Shown here: piece after piece, positions 1-9,036 of the stretch | Position numbering within the stretch: the stretch's first letter is position 1 | Layout: the number at the start of each line of letters is the position of its first letter | Source of the DNA: Bremerella cremea | Lineage (GTDB): Bacteria > Planctomycetota > Planctomycetia > Pirellulales > Pirellulaceae | DNA length: 64,000 nt | Assembly (NCBI RefSeq): GCF_003335505.1 | Contig: NZ_QPEX01000028.1 | Span: forward strand, 1-64,000 | Direction: 5' to 3' | Notes under the pieces: generated by a model | What the model was told of the DNA's origin: nothing | What the model saw: the letters and a program-made list of their open reading frames with translations, nothing else | Database searches by the model: none | Translations under genes and position numbers: made by a program

Positions 1-135
1 CTGCTGTTGATCCTGCTGCTGTTGATCCTGCTGCTGTTGATCCTGCTGCTGTTGATCCTGCTGCTGTTGATCCTGCTGCTGTTGATCCTGCTGCTGTTGG
101 TCCTGTTGCTGTTGATCCTGTTGTTGTTGATCCTG
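1..135. repeat. 15-bp in-frame minisatellite coding Gln/Asp repeats
   Basis: Nine tandem copies of a 15-bp unit. On the plus strand the unit reads ctgctgttgatcctg. The first six copies (1-90) are identical and the last three carry one or two substitutions. On the minus strand each unit encodes Q-D-Q-Q-Q, so the array extends the C-terminal part of the VWA/TPR gene as a Gln-rich low-complexity tail. The array touches the left edge and probably continues beyond it. Six perfect copies suggest recent slippage or length polymorphism; a 15-bp unit cannot shift the frame. Confidence 0.95.
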
Positions 136-1665
136 CTTCTCTTGCTCCTCTTCTTTCTGGAGTTGGTCGATCAGCATTTGAGCCAGTTGGGCGTTGGCTC
201 GGGCGTCGGTGTCGTTTCCGTTGGCGGCCAGGGAGTTGCGATAGTGATCCAAAGCGGAGTTCAATCGCTCGATAGCCGCTGGCTTATCCTTTTGGGCAAG
301 CTGAACTGCTTCGGCGTAATCGCAGTTGCCCAGGTTGTAGCGGGCTTGGGCATCGAGTGATTTATCGCCGGTGGCCAAAGTTTGGGTGAAAAGGTTACGA
401 GCTGCCTCGAACTGGCCTCCTCGGTACTGTGCGACCGCTTGGTTGTAAAGCAGTTGCGGCGAGTTGGGCACTTCTGCGGCTGCTTGCTGATACGAATTCA
501 ACGCGGCTTCGACGTTGCCAGCGTGCAGCTCTTCATTTCCTTTTTGCACCAGGCTTTCTGGCGGAGCAGCTGCGGCGATGTTGGTAGCCACCAGGCAGAA
601 GGCGATGGCAGCGGCACTTGCCGATTTGCCAAACATCCGCGAACGGAACCATGCTCGCTGCGGAGCACGTGCGGTCGTGGGGAGTAAGGTATCGATCAGC
701 AGCAACAACAAGCCTGCCCCCACGAACCATTGAAAGCGTGGGATGTAGCTGTTGATGCGGGCCGTTTCGAAGTCTTGTGCTTCGACCTGAGCGATGTAAT
801 TGTGATAAACCTGATCCATTGCAACCTGTTTCGTGCCAGCGGGAATATAAGCCCCGCCCCCTTCAAGGGCGACTTGTTTGAGGGTGGTTCCGTTCATCTT
901 CGACCAAACCTGTTCACCGTGATATTCCACGAACGAACGGCGGGACTGGCCATCGGGGATTCGGGCTCCTTGGTCCATGTCGCCCAGGCCAACGGTGAAG
1001 ATGCGGATATCTTTATCATCATGCAATTGCTGGGCCACTTTGACAGGATCGCTCTCTTGATCTTCGCCATCGGTGAAGACGACGATAGCGCGGTGGTTTC
1101 CGGTTTCGTCGAGGAACCCATTGGCGGCCATTTGCAAGGCATCGCCCAGCCGCGAACCTCCGACGGTCACATCTTGCGGTCCCACTTCAGCCAGCGTCTT
1201 TTTGAAATCGTGATGATGGCTGGTCAGGGGAACCATTTGCCGCGAGTCGCCCGAGAAGACGACTAGGCCGACGCGGTCGCCCGCCATGGCATCGGTCATG
1301 TCTTCAATTTGCTGCTTGGCTCGCTGCAGACGGTTGGGGGTGGCATCTTGAGCCAGCATCGAGCGGGAGACGTCTAAGACGAACATGACTTCGATCCCTC
1401 GCTGCGGCACTTCTCGCCACACCTTGCCCCAGCGAACGTCAACTAAGGCCGCGACCAGGGCGATCATCGCGGCGACGACTAAAAAGCTTTTCACGAGGTA
1501 ACGCCGCGAGCCGTTCTTGGCCGCAAACCGGTGCAGGAGGTTCGCCGTGGCGAAGCGTGCCAAAGCACGGTGCCGGGCGACGATAGCCACTGCCAGTACA
1601 CCGACCACAGCCGCGACAATCCAAAGCCAGTTCAGGCTCGACAAGTTGCCAAATTGAATATCCAT
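1..1665 (-). CDS. VWA and TPR domain protein (BatB/BatC-like), 3' end outside the window
   Basis: An open frame starting at ATG 1665-1663 with no stop before the left edge; 555 codons are visible. Order of parts: an N-terminal membrane segment (about residues 12-29) and a second near 55-70; a von Willebrand A domain with MIDAS DxSxS (D98, S100, S102, in VLDVSRSM) and a downstream TDGED motif; another hydrophobic segment near 315-335; tetratricopeptide-like helices around 370-485; then an acidic stretch and the Q-D-Q-Q-Q tail. The mix of a BatB-like VWA domain and BatC-like TPRs matches the fused Bat proteins of MoxR-type operons. It follows BatA after an 8-base gap and is the last visible gene of the operon. 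Such operons are linked to aerotolerance or envelope stress, but the substrate is unknown. The VWA and TPR calls are firm; the role is inferred. Confidence 0.88.
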   Translation of the reverse strand, partial: MDIQFGNLSSLNWLWIVAAVVGVLAVAIVARHRALARFATANLLHRFAAKNGSRRYLVKSFLVVAAMIALVAALVDVRWGKVWREVPQRGIEVMFVLDVSRSMLAQDATPNRLQRAKQQIEDMTDAMAGDRVGLVVFSGDSRQMVPLTSHHHDFKKTLAEVGPQDVTVGGSRLGDALQMAANGFLDETGNHRAIVVFTDGEDQESDPVKVAQQLHDDKDIRIFTVGLGDMDQGARIPDGQSRRSFVEYHGEQVWSKMNGTTLKQVALEGGGAYIPAGTKQVAMDQVYHNYIAQVEAQDFETARINSYIPRFQWFVGAGLLLLLIDTLLPTTARAPQRAWFRSRMFGKSASAAAIAFCLVATNIAAAAPPESLVQKGNEELHAGNVEAALNSYQQAAAEVPNSPQLLYNQAVAQYRGGQFEAARNLFTQTLATGDKSLDAQARYNLGNCDYAEAVQLAQKDKPAAIERLNSALDHYRNSLAANGNDTDARANAQLAQMLIDQLQKEEEQEKQDQQQQDQQQQDQQQQDQQQQDQQQQDQQQQDQQQQDQQQQDQQQ

Positions 1666-1673
1666 TCTTTCAC

Positions 1674-2753
1674 TCACTCGGTTATCTTGCGGAAGACGGT
1701 ATTACTAAGCACGATTTGGGCGGCCAACAGCCAGAACGCGATCAAGACGAAAGGAGGAAGGGTTCCTATCCCGGCATGAATCGGTTCGATGGCCAACTCG
1801 CGGTAGTCAACAAAGTGCTGGGCTTCGACCCGGCTTTTTTCCAACTGGTCGATCTCGCTATAGATCTTCTCCAGTGACTCGGTATCGGTGGCTCGGAAGT
1901 ACTTGCCACCGGTGGCTTCAGCAACTTTCTTCAGGGTGGCTTCGTCAATATTGACTTGGGCCATCTGGAAAGTCTTCCGCCCGGTGAACGGATCGATCAC
2001 CGGCACCGGGGCTTGCCCTTTGGTGCCAACGCCGATGGTGTACACCTTCACGTCCATGGTGGCGGCTAGTTCGGCGGCGACGACGGGATCGACATCGCCA
2101 GCGTTGTTCTCGCCGTCGGTCAACAGGATGACGACTTTGCTTTTCAGCTTTTGCTTGTCGCCATCCCCCAGGGCCGAGAGTTTCTCGACTGCCAGGCCCA
2201 GGGCATCGCCAATCGCGGTACCGTCTTCGTTGCGGTCCATGGCGATTTGTGTGTTATCTAATTGCTTGATCATGTAAGGATGATCGAGCGTTGGCGGCGC
2301 GATGCCGTCGGCATGCCGGGCGAAAGTCACCAAGCCGACCAGGTCGCTCGTACGGCCTGAAAGTTGGTCGTCGCCAGAGATGAACTTCGAGGCGACATCT
2401 TTCACTGCCGTCAAGCGATCGACCGGCTGGCCGTCGACTTGGAAGTCCATCGCTTGCATACTGCCGGAACGGTCGACCACCATTTCAATGGCGATCCCTT
2501 CGCTGTCGACCACCGTGTGCTTACGGCCTTCTTGCGGCCGAGCGAGGGCGACGATCAGCAGGACAATCGCAGCGACACGCAGAGCGTTGGGAACCCATTG
2601 CAATCGCTGTTTCCAGGTCGGGGAAAGGCCTGCCAGGAGGCCGGTCGAACTAAATGAAATGGCCGTTTTACTTCTTCCTTTCACCATCCACCAAATTAGT
2701 AGTGGCACTAAGAAGAGAAGTAGCAAAAACCAGGCCGAAGGTCCGTGAAACAT
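1674..2753 (-). CDS. VWA domain membrane protein, BatA-like
   Basis: A 359-residue protein. Two N-terminal membrane helices (about 6-24 and 58-72) precede a von Willebrand A domain with an intact MIDAS: DRSGS at residues 94-98 and TDGEN further on. One C-terminal helix (about 332-350) returns to the membrane. This is the standard BatA architecture: the VWA domain faces the periplasm and probably binds partner proteins through a divalent metal. Its ATG overlaps the stop of the upstream BatD-like gene by one base (TAATG), so the two are translationally coupled. The VWA/TPR gene follows 8 bases after its stop. Confidence 0.9.
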   Translation of the reverse strand: MFHGPSAWFLLLLFLVPLLIWWMVKGRSKTAISFSSTGLLAGLSPTWKQRLQWVPNALRVAAIVLLIVALARPQEGRKHTVVDSEGIAIEMVVDRSGSMQAMDFQVDGQPVDRLTAVKDVASKFISGDDQLSGRTSDLVGLVTFARHADGIAPPTLDHPYMIKQLDNTQIAMDRNEDGTAIGDALGLAVEKLSALGDGDKQKLKSKVVILLTDGENNAGDVDPVVAAELAATMDVKVYTIGVGTKGQAPVPVIDPFTGRKTFQMAQVNIDEATLKKVAEATGGKYFRATDTESLEKIYSEIDQLEKSRVEAQHFVDYRELAIEPIHAGIGTLPPFVLIAFWLLAAQIVLSNTVFRKITE

Positions 2754-3757
2754 TAGGCGTTCTCCTTAGCTGCCACCGGCGGCGGGGTAGTGGGTTCGAC
2801 TGCCGATTGTTGAATGAATTGACTGGCCCGCTCGATGGCCTGATCGGCGTCTTTTTCGCCCGGTTGGAACTGGGCAAATTTCACCAAGTCGGCCAGCGAT
2901 AGGAAGACACGCAATGTGCCACGCTGAGCGTCGTCGAGCAGACTGCCGGAGGCGATCTGGTCGAGGAACTCGTCCGTTGTCAATTTTGGGGCGGCGATGC
3001 CAAATTGGTTTTCGATGTATTGCCGCACGATATTGGTTAGGCGAACGTAATATTGCTCGGTCAGGCCAGCTTGTAAGAGGCTGCTGTGACGCAGTTCTTC
3101 CAGTTCGGCCAACGCTTGAGCCTTCGGGGAAAGCTGCTTGCGACGATTGGGCCAAGCCAACAACGCAGCGCCAGCCAATGCCAACGCGGTGCCACTACCG
3201 ACCGACCAATAAACCCACGCATAGCTTGGTTTCTCGACGACCGGCAATTCGACCACGTCTTTGATATCGCGAAACTGCAGCGGATCTGGCGTTCCTTCCA
3301 GCACACTGGTGATCGCCACATTCATCGCAGGCGTTTCGACCACGTCACTGGAGAGAGCCGCTTCACGCCGATCGGAATAGGCGATCGCAATCGGCGGAAG
3401 CGTTTGCTCTCCAGGCACAAGGCTTTCGACCTGGTACCGGCGAATCCACTGTCGCCCGTTGGCGGTCGGGATATCGGCCGTGTCGTTCATGCTGAGGACA
3501 TGAAACGAACCAAGTGTTTTCTGTTGTTGCGGTAAGGTGACCAGCACTTTTTCTGGGGCGTTCACGGTGACGGTTAATATCAGCGGCTCGGCGATTTGGG
3601 CGGTTGCTTTGTTCAAGGAAACTTGCACTTCGACCGGCCCTTGCGATTCGCTGCGTGTGATCGCGGCAGTGGCGTTGTCGGCCGCGCTGACTGCTGCCGA
3701 GGCCAGCGCGACCAACAACAAACTGAGTGCGGTGAGAGTCTGGTAACGTGAAATCAT
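2753..3757 (-). CDS. BatD/DUF4381-like secreted membrane protein
   Basis: A 334-residue protein. The start is set at ATG 3757-3755, which overlaps the DUF58 stop as ATGA and has GGGAG about eight bases upstream; a GTG nine bases earlier is less likely. A signal peptide (about 1-24, ending ...SAVSA) leads into a beta-rich periplasmic region resembling BatD/oxygen-tolerance domains. A membrane helix lies near residues 185-205. A helical cytoplasmic C-terminus includes a motif like VRLTNIVRQYIENQFG, typical of the DUF4381 and BatD tail. Position between DUF58 and BatA fits a structural or adaptor subunit of the Bat complex. The family call rests on layout and synteny; sequence identity to canonical BatD looks modest. 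Confidence 0.72.
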   Translation of the reverse strand: MISRYQTLTALSLLLVALASAAVSAADNATAAITRSESQGPVEVQVSLNKATAQIAEPLILTVTVNAPEKVLVTLPQQQKTLGSFHVLSMNDTADIPTANGRQWIRRYQVESLVPGEQTLPPIAIAYSDRREAALSSDVVETPAMNVAITSVLEGTPDPLQFRDIKDVVELPVVEKPSYAWVYWSVGSGTALALAGAALLAWPNRRKQLSPKAQALAELEELRHSSLLQAGLTEQYYVRLTNIVRQYIENQFGIAAPKLTTDEFLDQIASGSLLDDAQRGTLRVFLSLADLVKFAQFQPGEKDADQAIERASQFIQQSAVEPTTPPPVAAKENA

Positions 3758-4629
3758 CGACGGCACTCCCTTTGGTGAAAAAATTTGCGTAGCGGATCGA
3801 CGAAATCTTCCCCAGTTTGTACGTGAATGGGGTCCATTCGCAGACGTTTAAAAAGTTGGTCGCGTTGGTCAGCCAAGGCTTTGGTTTGTTCGGCGTAAAG
3901 CTGACGTTGGTGACGGTTGGACGTATCGATCATGACGACCTGACCCGTTTCGGCATCGACCAGGTCGAGCAAGCCGACGTTGGGTAGTTCAAACTCGCGG
4001 CGGTCCGCAACAACAATCGGGATGATGTCGTGCTTGCGACGGGCCACCTTCAATGCACGTTCGTAGCCGGTGTCTTGGAAATCGCTGACCAGAAACACGA
4101 TCGAACGACGTTTGGCCGTGTGGTTGAGGTGTTCTAGGACGCGCGAAATATTGGTGCCGTGCCCCATGGGTTGGCAGTACAGCAGTTCCCGAATCACCCG
4201 CAACACGTGACGTGATCCACTGCGGGGGGGAATCGCTTTCTCGATGTTGTCGGTAAACAAGGTCAACGCGATCTTGTCGTTGTTGCTGATTGCTGAGAAC
4301 GCCAATGAAGCGCCCAGTTCGGCAACTAGCTCTCGTTTCGATTGCCAGTTTGTGCCCAGCCCTTGCGAAGCGCTGAGGTCGACTAGCAAGGTGGCGGTCA
4401 GCTGGCGTTCCTCGCGAAACAACTTCACAAACGGTTCGCCGGTGCGGGCGGTCACGTTCCAGTCGATCGTGCGGATGTCGTCGCCGATGCGGTATGGCCG
4501 AACTTCTTCGAATTCGACACCCCGTCCTTTAAAGGCCGAGTGGTACTGACCGGCCAGCATGTTGTCGGCCAGGTGCGAGGTGCGAATCTGAATTCGGCGA
4601 ATGTTTTGTAAGACTTCGCGGGGGATCAT
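3754..4629 (-). CDS. DUF58 domain protein
   Basis: A 291-residue soluble protein. The diagnostic DUF58 block is near residues 45-75 (RPYRIGDDIRTIDWNVTAR), followed by a degenerate VWA-like fold with DLSASQG in place of a full MIDAS. The C-terminal half has SDFQD and DIIPIVVAD strands as in the family. DUF58 proteins are constant partners of MoxR ATPases and VWA proteins; no enzymatic activity is established. It lies 107 bases downstream of moxR and overlaps the BatD-like gene by four bases. Confidence 0.92.
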   Translation of the reverse strand: MIPREVLQNIRRIQIRTSHLADNMLAGQYHSAFKGRGVEFEEVRPYRIGDDIRTIDWNVTARTGEPFVKLFREERQLTATLLVDLSASQGLGTNWQSKRELVAELGASLAFSAISNNDKIALTLFTDNIEKAIPPRSGSRHVLRVIRELLYCQPMGHGTNISRVLEHLNHTAKRRSIVFLVSDFQDTGYERALKVARRKHDIIPIVVADRREFELPNVGLLDLVDAETGQVVMIDTSNRHQRQLYAEQTKALADQRDQLFKRLRMDPIHVQTGEDFVDPLRKFFHQRECRR

Positions 4630-4736
4630 AAGTGGTTTCTCGTTAATACAACGTGTGTGAAGTGCCCTCGAATACGCCGCCGAGAACTGGTCGAGCTAGA
4701 GGGGGACTGACCAATTCTCGGACGACGTCTTCGCGT

Positions 4737-5750
4737 CTAGGGTACGGCAACGTGATCGAGGATCGAGCGGACCACGTCGTCGGAGGTCTTTTCTTCCGCT
4801 TCGGCCTCGTAGGTCACAATCAAACGATGGCGGAGCACATCCGGAGCAATTTCTTTCACGTCGCCAGGCACCACATAACCACGGCCGCTGAGGAAGGCGT
4901 TGGCCTTGGCTGCCAGGCTTAAGCTGATCGTCGCCCGAGGGGACACTCCATACTGAATCAAGTCGGCCAGCGGCAGGTTGTAAGCACTTGGCTCGCGGGT
5001 TGCCATGACCAAGTCGACGATGTAATCGCGGACCTTGTTATCGACGTAGATCTCGTCCACCAAGTCGCGGGCGCGGATGATTTCTTCCGGCGACAAGGTC
5101 GGCATGACTTCCAGCGAAGTCTTGGTCCGTGACATCCGTTCGAGAATCTGAATTTCTTCGTCTCGGGTTGGATGGCCGACGAGAACCTTAAGCATGAACC
5201 GGTCCATTTGAGCTTCGGGAAGCGGGTAGGTTCCTTCTTGCTCGATCGGGTTTTGGGTAGCCATGACCAGGAATGGATCGTCGAGCTTGTAGGTCGTGTG
5301 ACCGATGGTGACTTGACGTTCCTGCATCGCTTCCAGCAAGGCACTTTGCACCTTGGCCGGAGCACGGTTGATTTCGTCGGCCAAAATCAGGTTCGAGAAA
5401 ATCGGGCCTTTCTGAATCGCAAACTGCTGGTCTTGGGGACGATAAATCTGGGTACCAATCAAGTCCGCCGGTAACAAGTCGGGCGTGAACTGGATCCGCT
5501 GAAACCCGGTGCTGATGCCCTTGGCCAGGCAAGCCACCGCAGTCGTCTTCGCGAGGCCAGGTACCCCTTCGATGAGCAAGTGCCCGTTGGTCAAGAGGCC
5601 AACCTGCATGCGGTGGATCAATTGACGTTGTCCCACGATCACGCGACCAATTTCATCCAGCAGACGACGAAAAGGCGTACTGCGAATCTTGATTTCTTCT
5701 GTAAGTTCGTTGATTCGACCGTGAGCCGATTGTTGGGTATTTGTCACCAC
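4737..5750 (-). CDS. MoxR-family AAA+ ATPase
   Basis: A 337-residue AAA+ protein and the first gene of the operon. Walker A is GVPGLAKTT (residues 62-70) and Walker B is LILADEINR (121-129). The sensor-1 region contains MATQNPIEQEGTYPLPEAQ, the MoxR signature. The C-terminal lid has VSPRATISLSLAAKANAF. The start is a GTG with GAGGA eight bases upstream; a second GTG follows directly and no ATG lies near. MoxR ATPases act as chaperone-like remodellers, probably loading cofactors or assembling complexes together with VWA partners, which here are the downstream Bat proteins. Coupling to DUF58 and the Bat genes is clear from order and strand. Confidence 0.95.
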   Translation of the reverse strand: MVTNTQQSAHGRINELTEEIKIRSTPFRRLLDEIGRVIVGQRQLIHRMQVGLLTNGHLLIEGVPGLAKTTAVACLAKGISTGFQRIQFTPDLLPADLIGTQIYRPQDQQFAIQKGPIFSNLILADEINRAPAKVQSALLEAMQERQVTIGHTTYKLDDPFLVMATQNPIEQEGTYPLPEAQMDRFMLKVLVGHPTRDEEIQILERMSRTKTSLEVMPTLSPEEIIRARDLVDEIYVDNKVRDYIVDLVMATREPSAYNLPLADLIQYGVSPRATISLSLAAKANAFLSGRGYVVPGDVKEIAPDVLRHRLIVTYEAEAEEKTSDDVVRSILDHVAVP

Positions 5751-6207
5751 GTTGATGTTCCTCGAAAAAGAAAACAGGTTGAATTCGCCTGACAGTTGGT
5801 TGTCTCAAGCGGCTCAAGCGAGGTGCGGTAAACGATCCAGCACCGAGCCGCCACCTAGTAAGGCAACTTGTGTGCCAGAGGCGAATGAGCCTAGAAAACT
5901 AGGGTTTTCTTGTAAGTAAGGCCCGGCAGACTGGGGCATTTTGCCCCACGGTGTCAAAGTGCCCCAAAACCAAACGAGACATTTAGGACAGAGAAAGTTG
6001 GTCAGAGTGGAAAGATCGTGACCGGCGAAGAGGTTGGGCTATGTTGTTGAGAAAAGGAGAGAAAGAACCGCTCAATTCACGGATTAGAGAATGGTCAATC
6101 TGGTGTGCCCCGGGCATCTTGCCCGGGAGTCCCTGGTACCAGCTTCGCCCGGGCAGAATGCCCGGGGCACACACGATTTTCAAGCTATAGGATCGATGAT
6201 CTTTGTG
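5751..6207. other. Intergenic leader with hairpins between the response regulator gene and moxR
   Basis: No convincing gene. Read on the minus strand, this lies downstream of the response regulator and upstream of moxR. It holds a 6-bp hairpin GAAAAC/GTTTTC at 5894-5909, a hairpin GGGGCA/TGCCCC at 5933-5947 with another TGCCCC at 5960-5965, and the long inverted repeat at 6103-6172. Some of these may end the two-component transcript or sit in the moxR leader. No clear -35/-10 pair was found. Confidence 0.6.
6103..6172. repeat. 70-bp nested inverted repeat (REP-like hairpin)
   Basis: The outer arms are a perfect 15-bp match: GTGTGCCCCGGGCAT (6103-6117) and its complement (6158-6172). An inner pair, TGCCCGGG (6120-6127) and CCCGGGCA (6148-6155), and a central palindrome CTGGTACCAG complete a long GC-rich stem. 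It lies 36 bases past the response regulator stop and could act as an intrinsic or Rho-blocking terminator. The build resembles REP/BIME-like elements, but no second copy of the same sequence is in the window. Confidence 0.85.
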
Positions 6208-7581
6208 CTAATCATCAACACCGTATTGTTTCAGCTTGCGGTAGAGGGTCTTGCGGTCGAGTCCTAAGATTTGGGCGGCGATCGATTTGTTGTTGTCGAC
6301 GGCTTGCAGCACGTGCAGGATATAGCGTCGTTCGACTTCTTGGACTGGGACTAGTTCGCTAGGGTCGTCGCCGCCGATGAAGACCTGGGAACTGCGGTAG
6401 TCGCGAATCTTCTCGGGAAGATCGTCCACGGCAATCTTGTCGAACGGGGTCAGCGCGACGGCCCGCTCCATCACGTTGCGTAGTTCGCGGACGTTGCCTG
6501 GCCAGGCGTAGTTTAACAACCGCTCAGCAGCCGGTTCCGAGATGCCCACCACGTTGCGGTGCGAACGCTTCGAGGCTTGTTCGACGAATTTCTGAGCGAG
6601 CAGCAAGGTGTCGGTACCACGCGCACGCAGTGGAGGAAGGTCGAGCTGAATCACGTTGATGCGATAGAAGAGGTCTTCACGAAAGCGGCCTTCTTCGACT
6701 TCGGTGAGCAGATCGCGATTGGTGGCGGTGACCACCCGTACATCGAAGGGAATCTCTTGGTCGCCACCCACCGGTCGAACGCGGCTTTCTTCCAAGGCAC
6801 GCAGCAGCTTGGGCTGCATGGCCAAGGGAAGCTCGCCGATTTCGTCGAGGAAGAGCGTCCCTTTTTCGGCTTGAAAAAAGAGCCCGCGCCGTTCGGCTTT
6901 GGCATCGGTGAATGCCCCTTTCGCATGCCCGAACAGTTCGCTTTCGAGTAAGGCTTCCGGCAGGGCGGCGCAGTTGACCGGGATGAAGGGGCCACCGCTG
7001 CGGTGGCTGCGGCGATGGATCGAACGAGCGACCAGTTCCTTGCCGGTACCACTTTCACCACAAACGAGCACGGCCGTTTCGGTCGTCGCAATGCGAGAGA
7101 TTTGGTCGTACAGTTTCGTCATCACCGGGCTGCCGCCGAGCATCTCTTCAAATTGATCGCTTTGGGCGGTGCTTTCACTGAGGAGCTTTACTTTCTCTTG
7201 CAGTTGCCGATGCTTGACGGCGCGAGACAAAGTGATTGCCAGCAATTCCATTTCGATTGGCTTGGTGACAAAGTCGTAGGCACCAGCGCGAATGGCTGCG
7301 ACGGCTGTTTCCAGGCTGCCGAACGCGGTCATGACAATCACCGGGATGTCAGGGCGATTGGCGCAGACCCGTTCGCACAGTTCGGTGCCGCTCATGCCTT
7401 TCATGCGCAGATCGGTTAGTACGACGTCGAAGTCAGCGGACTTGACCAGCTCGATTGCTTCGTCCGCAGCGGTACGCCAAGTGGGCTGGAAACCACGCAG
7501 ACGCAGGTCGGTTTCCAGCAGTTGGCACATATTGGCTTCGTCGTCGACGATGAGTATGCGGCCGTTGTGATTGGCTTCCAT
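6208..7581 (-). CDS. Sigma-54-dependent response regulator, NtrC family
   Basis: A 457-residue activator with three domains. The receiver domain (about 8-120) has DD at 13-14, phospho-acceptor D57 (in VVLTDLRM) and K107. The AAA+ domain has Walker A GESGTGKE (175-182) and Walker [11 protein letters not shown] (241-250). The sigma-54 contact loop reads GAFTDA (222-227) instead of the consensus GAFTGA. A Fis-type helix-turn-helix closes the protein (about 434-453, ending [12 protein letters not shown]). It follows the histidine kinase with no gap (stop TAA directly against ATG), so the two form one transcript and very likely a cognate pair. Targets are unknown; I found no convincing GG-N10-GC promoter in the gaps I checked. 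Confidence 0.95.
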   Translation of the reverse strand: MEANHNGRILIVDDEANMCQLLETDLRLRGFQPTWRTAADEAIELVKSADFDVVLTDLRMKGMSGTELCERVCANRPDIPVIVMTAFGSLETAVAAIRAGAYDFVTKPIEMELLAITLSRAVKHRQLQEKVKLLSESTAQSDQFEEMLGGSPVMTKLYDQISRIATTETAVLVCGESGTGKELVARSIHRRSHRSGGPFIPVNCAALPEALLESELFGHAKGAFTDAKAERRGLFFQAEKGTLFLDEIGELPLAMQPKLLRALEESRVRPVGGDQEIPFDVRVVTATNRDLLTEVEEGRFREDLFYRINVIQLDLPPLRARGTDTLLLAQKFVEQASKRSHRNVVGISEPAAERLLNYAWPGNVRELRNVMERAVALTPFDKIAVDDLPEKIRDYRSSQVFIGGDDPSELVPVQEVERRYILHVLQAVDNNKSIAAQILGLDRKTLYRKLKQYGVDD

Positions 7582-9036
7582 TTAAGCTTCCTGGGCAGGC
7601 AAATAGACCGTGAAGCGACTTCCTTCGCCGACTTGGCTTTCGACATCGATCCAGCCGTGATGGTCTTCAATGATACCGTACGAGACCGAAAGCCCTAGCC
7701 CGGTTCCTTCTCCCACATCCTTTGTGGTGAAGAATGGATCGAACAAGTGCGGCATGGCATCGTCCGCAATGCCGGTGCCCTGGTCTGCTACGCAAATACA
7801 GCAGTATTCGCGCAGGGGGGCTTTGGTGTCGGTCGGAGGGGTGGCTTCTTGTTTGAAAAGTGAAACGCGAATCTGATCGCCAGGAGAACTCGCATGGATG
7901 GCGTTGACAATCAAATTGGTAACGACTTGTTGAATTTGAGCAGGGTCGACTGCCGTAATCATCGGTTCGCAGTCGGTGGTGGTTAACTCGACATCACGTT
8001 GATGGGCCATCGGCTTCAGCAAGTTGATCGCGGTGGAGACGACATCGCCGATGTCTAACACCGATTGTTGGGGAGGACGACGGCGAGCGAAGTCGAGCAG
8101 TTGCCGAATGATGGTTGCCATTCGGTCGGCCTCCGATTTGATGACCAGGGCGCTATCGCGAACTTCGTCTTCGCTGAGGCGGTTGGATGCGATCAAGCCA
8201 GCACGCCCAGAAACAACATTAAGGGGCGTGCCAAGTTCGTGGGCCATGCCTGAAGCCAGGCGACCGACCGTTTTCAAACGATCGACATGCCGCAACTGTT
8301 CCATGGCCGAAATCCGTGCGGAGGAAGCGGCTTCCAACTCTTGCTGCTGCTGGGAAAGGGTGTCGCTCATTTGATTCAACGCCGCGCCCAGTTCCGAGAT
8401 CTCGTCGTCTCCTTTGATTTCGACAGGCTCAGAAAAGTCGCCTTGGCTGATGCGTTTGGTTTTTTCGACCAGCTTATCGAGCCGCCGACCGACCATGCGA
8501 ATGCCGAGCGTGATGATCATGAGCCCGCATGCCAGCATGCCAATGATAATCGCGGTGGTGCGGTACGTGGTTAGACGCGTGTACTCGGCCACATCGTTGA
8601 GTGGGACTTTAAATTCGACGTAGCCAGCCCGACTACTTTCGATGTCGATTGGGTAATAAATGAGGTACTGCTCGTTGCCGTCAGAGTCCTCGGTGGTGAT
8701 GGTCGCCACGGTTTCAGGGGTGGCCAAGGCCAGCTCTTTGCTGGGGATGTCGGCTTGCGAGGTGGGCTGGTTTTCTTCGGTGGTGACCCAGCGGATGAGC
8801 ATTTGCTGATGGCGGTTGGCGAAGTCTCGCACGAGGCGGATCGCCCCTTGATGCCCTTGGCTTTTCCAGGCTACCACCAGTGTCTCGCGGAATTCTTTGC
8901 CCAGCGAGGCGGCGTTCTGTTCTTTGATTCGCTTGAACTGCTGGTATTCGCTTTGGACGGTCAAATAGCCGAAAAGTGCCGTCAGCATCACGATGCCGAG
9001 CAGGAAAATGCTGACTATTTTCGCGGTTAATTTCAT
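7582..9036 (-). CDS. Membrane sensor histidine kinase
   Basis: A 484-residue kinase. Helix 1 (about 6-26) and helix 2 (about 159-181) flank a 130-residue periplasmic sensor domain with no recognised fold. HAMP spans about 180-232. HisKA has the phospho-acceptor H266 in MAHELGTPLN. The ATPase domain has the N box (VVTNLIVNAIHA, N378), DQGTGI (418-423) and GEGTGLGLS. It resembles the ZraS/NtrB-like class that works with sigma-54 activators, and it sits directly upstream of one. The signal is unknown. The sensor region contains no Cys pair or His cluster that would point to metal sensing. Confidence 0.95.
   Translation of the reverse strand: MKLTAKIVSIFLLGIVMLTALFGYLTVQSEYQQFKRIKEQNAASLGKEFRETLVVAWKSQGHQGAIRLVRDFANRHQQMLIRWVTTEENQPTSQADIPSKELALATPETVATITTEDSDGNEQYLIYYPIDIESSRAGYVEFKVPLNDVAEYTRLTTYRTTAIIIGMLACGLMIITLGIRMVGRRLDKLVEKTKRISQGDFSEPVEIKGDDEISELGAALNQMSDTLSQQQQELEAASSARISAMEQLRHVDRLKTVGRLASGMAHELGTPLNVVSGRAGLIASNRLSEDEVRDSALVIKSEADRMATIIRQLLDFARRRPPQQSVLDIGDVVSTAINLLKPMAHQRDVELTTTDCEPMITAVDPAQIQQVVTNLIVNAIHASSPGDQIRVSLFKQEATPPTDTKAPLREYCCICVADQGTGIADDAMPHLFDPFFTTKDVGEGTGLGLSVSYGIIEDHHGWIDVESQVGEGSRFTVYLPAQEA

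Noticed and set aside
1..135. Possible CRISPR array
   Set aside because: The 15-bp units are directly adjacent with no spacers and stay in frame in a coding gene.
730..1266. 178-codon plus-strand frame
   Set aside because: It is the shadow of the VWA domain gene, which has a clear MIDAS and TPRs on the minus strand.
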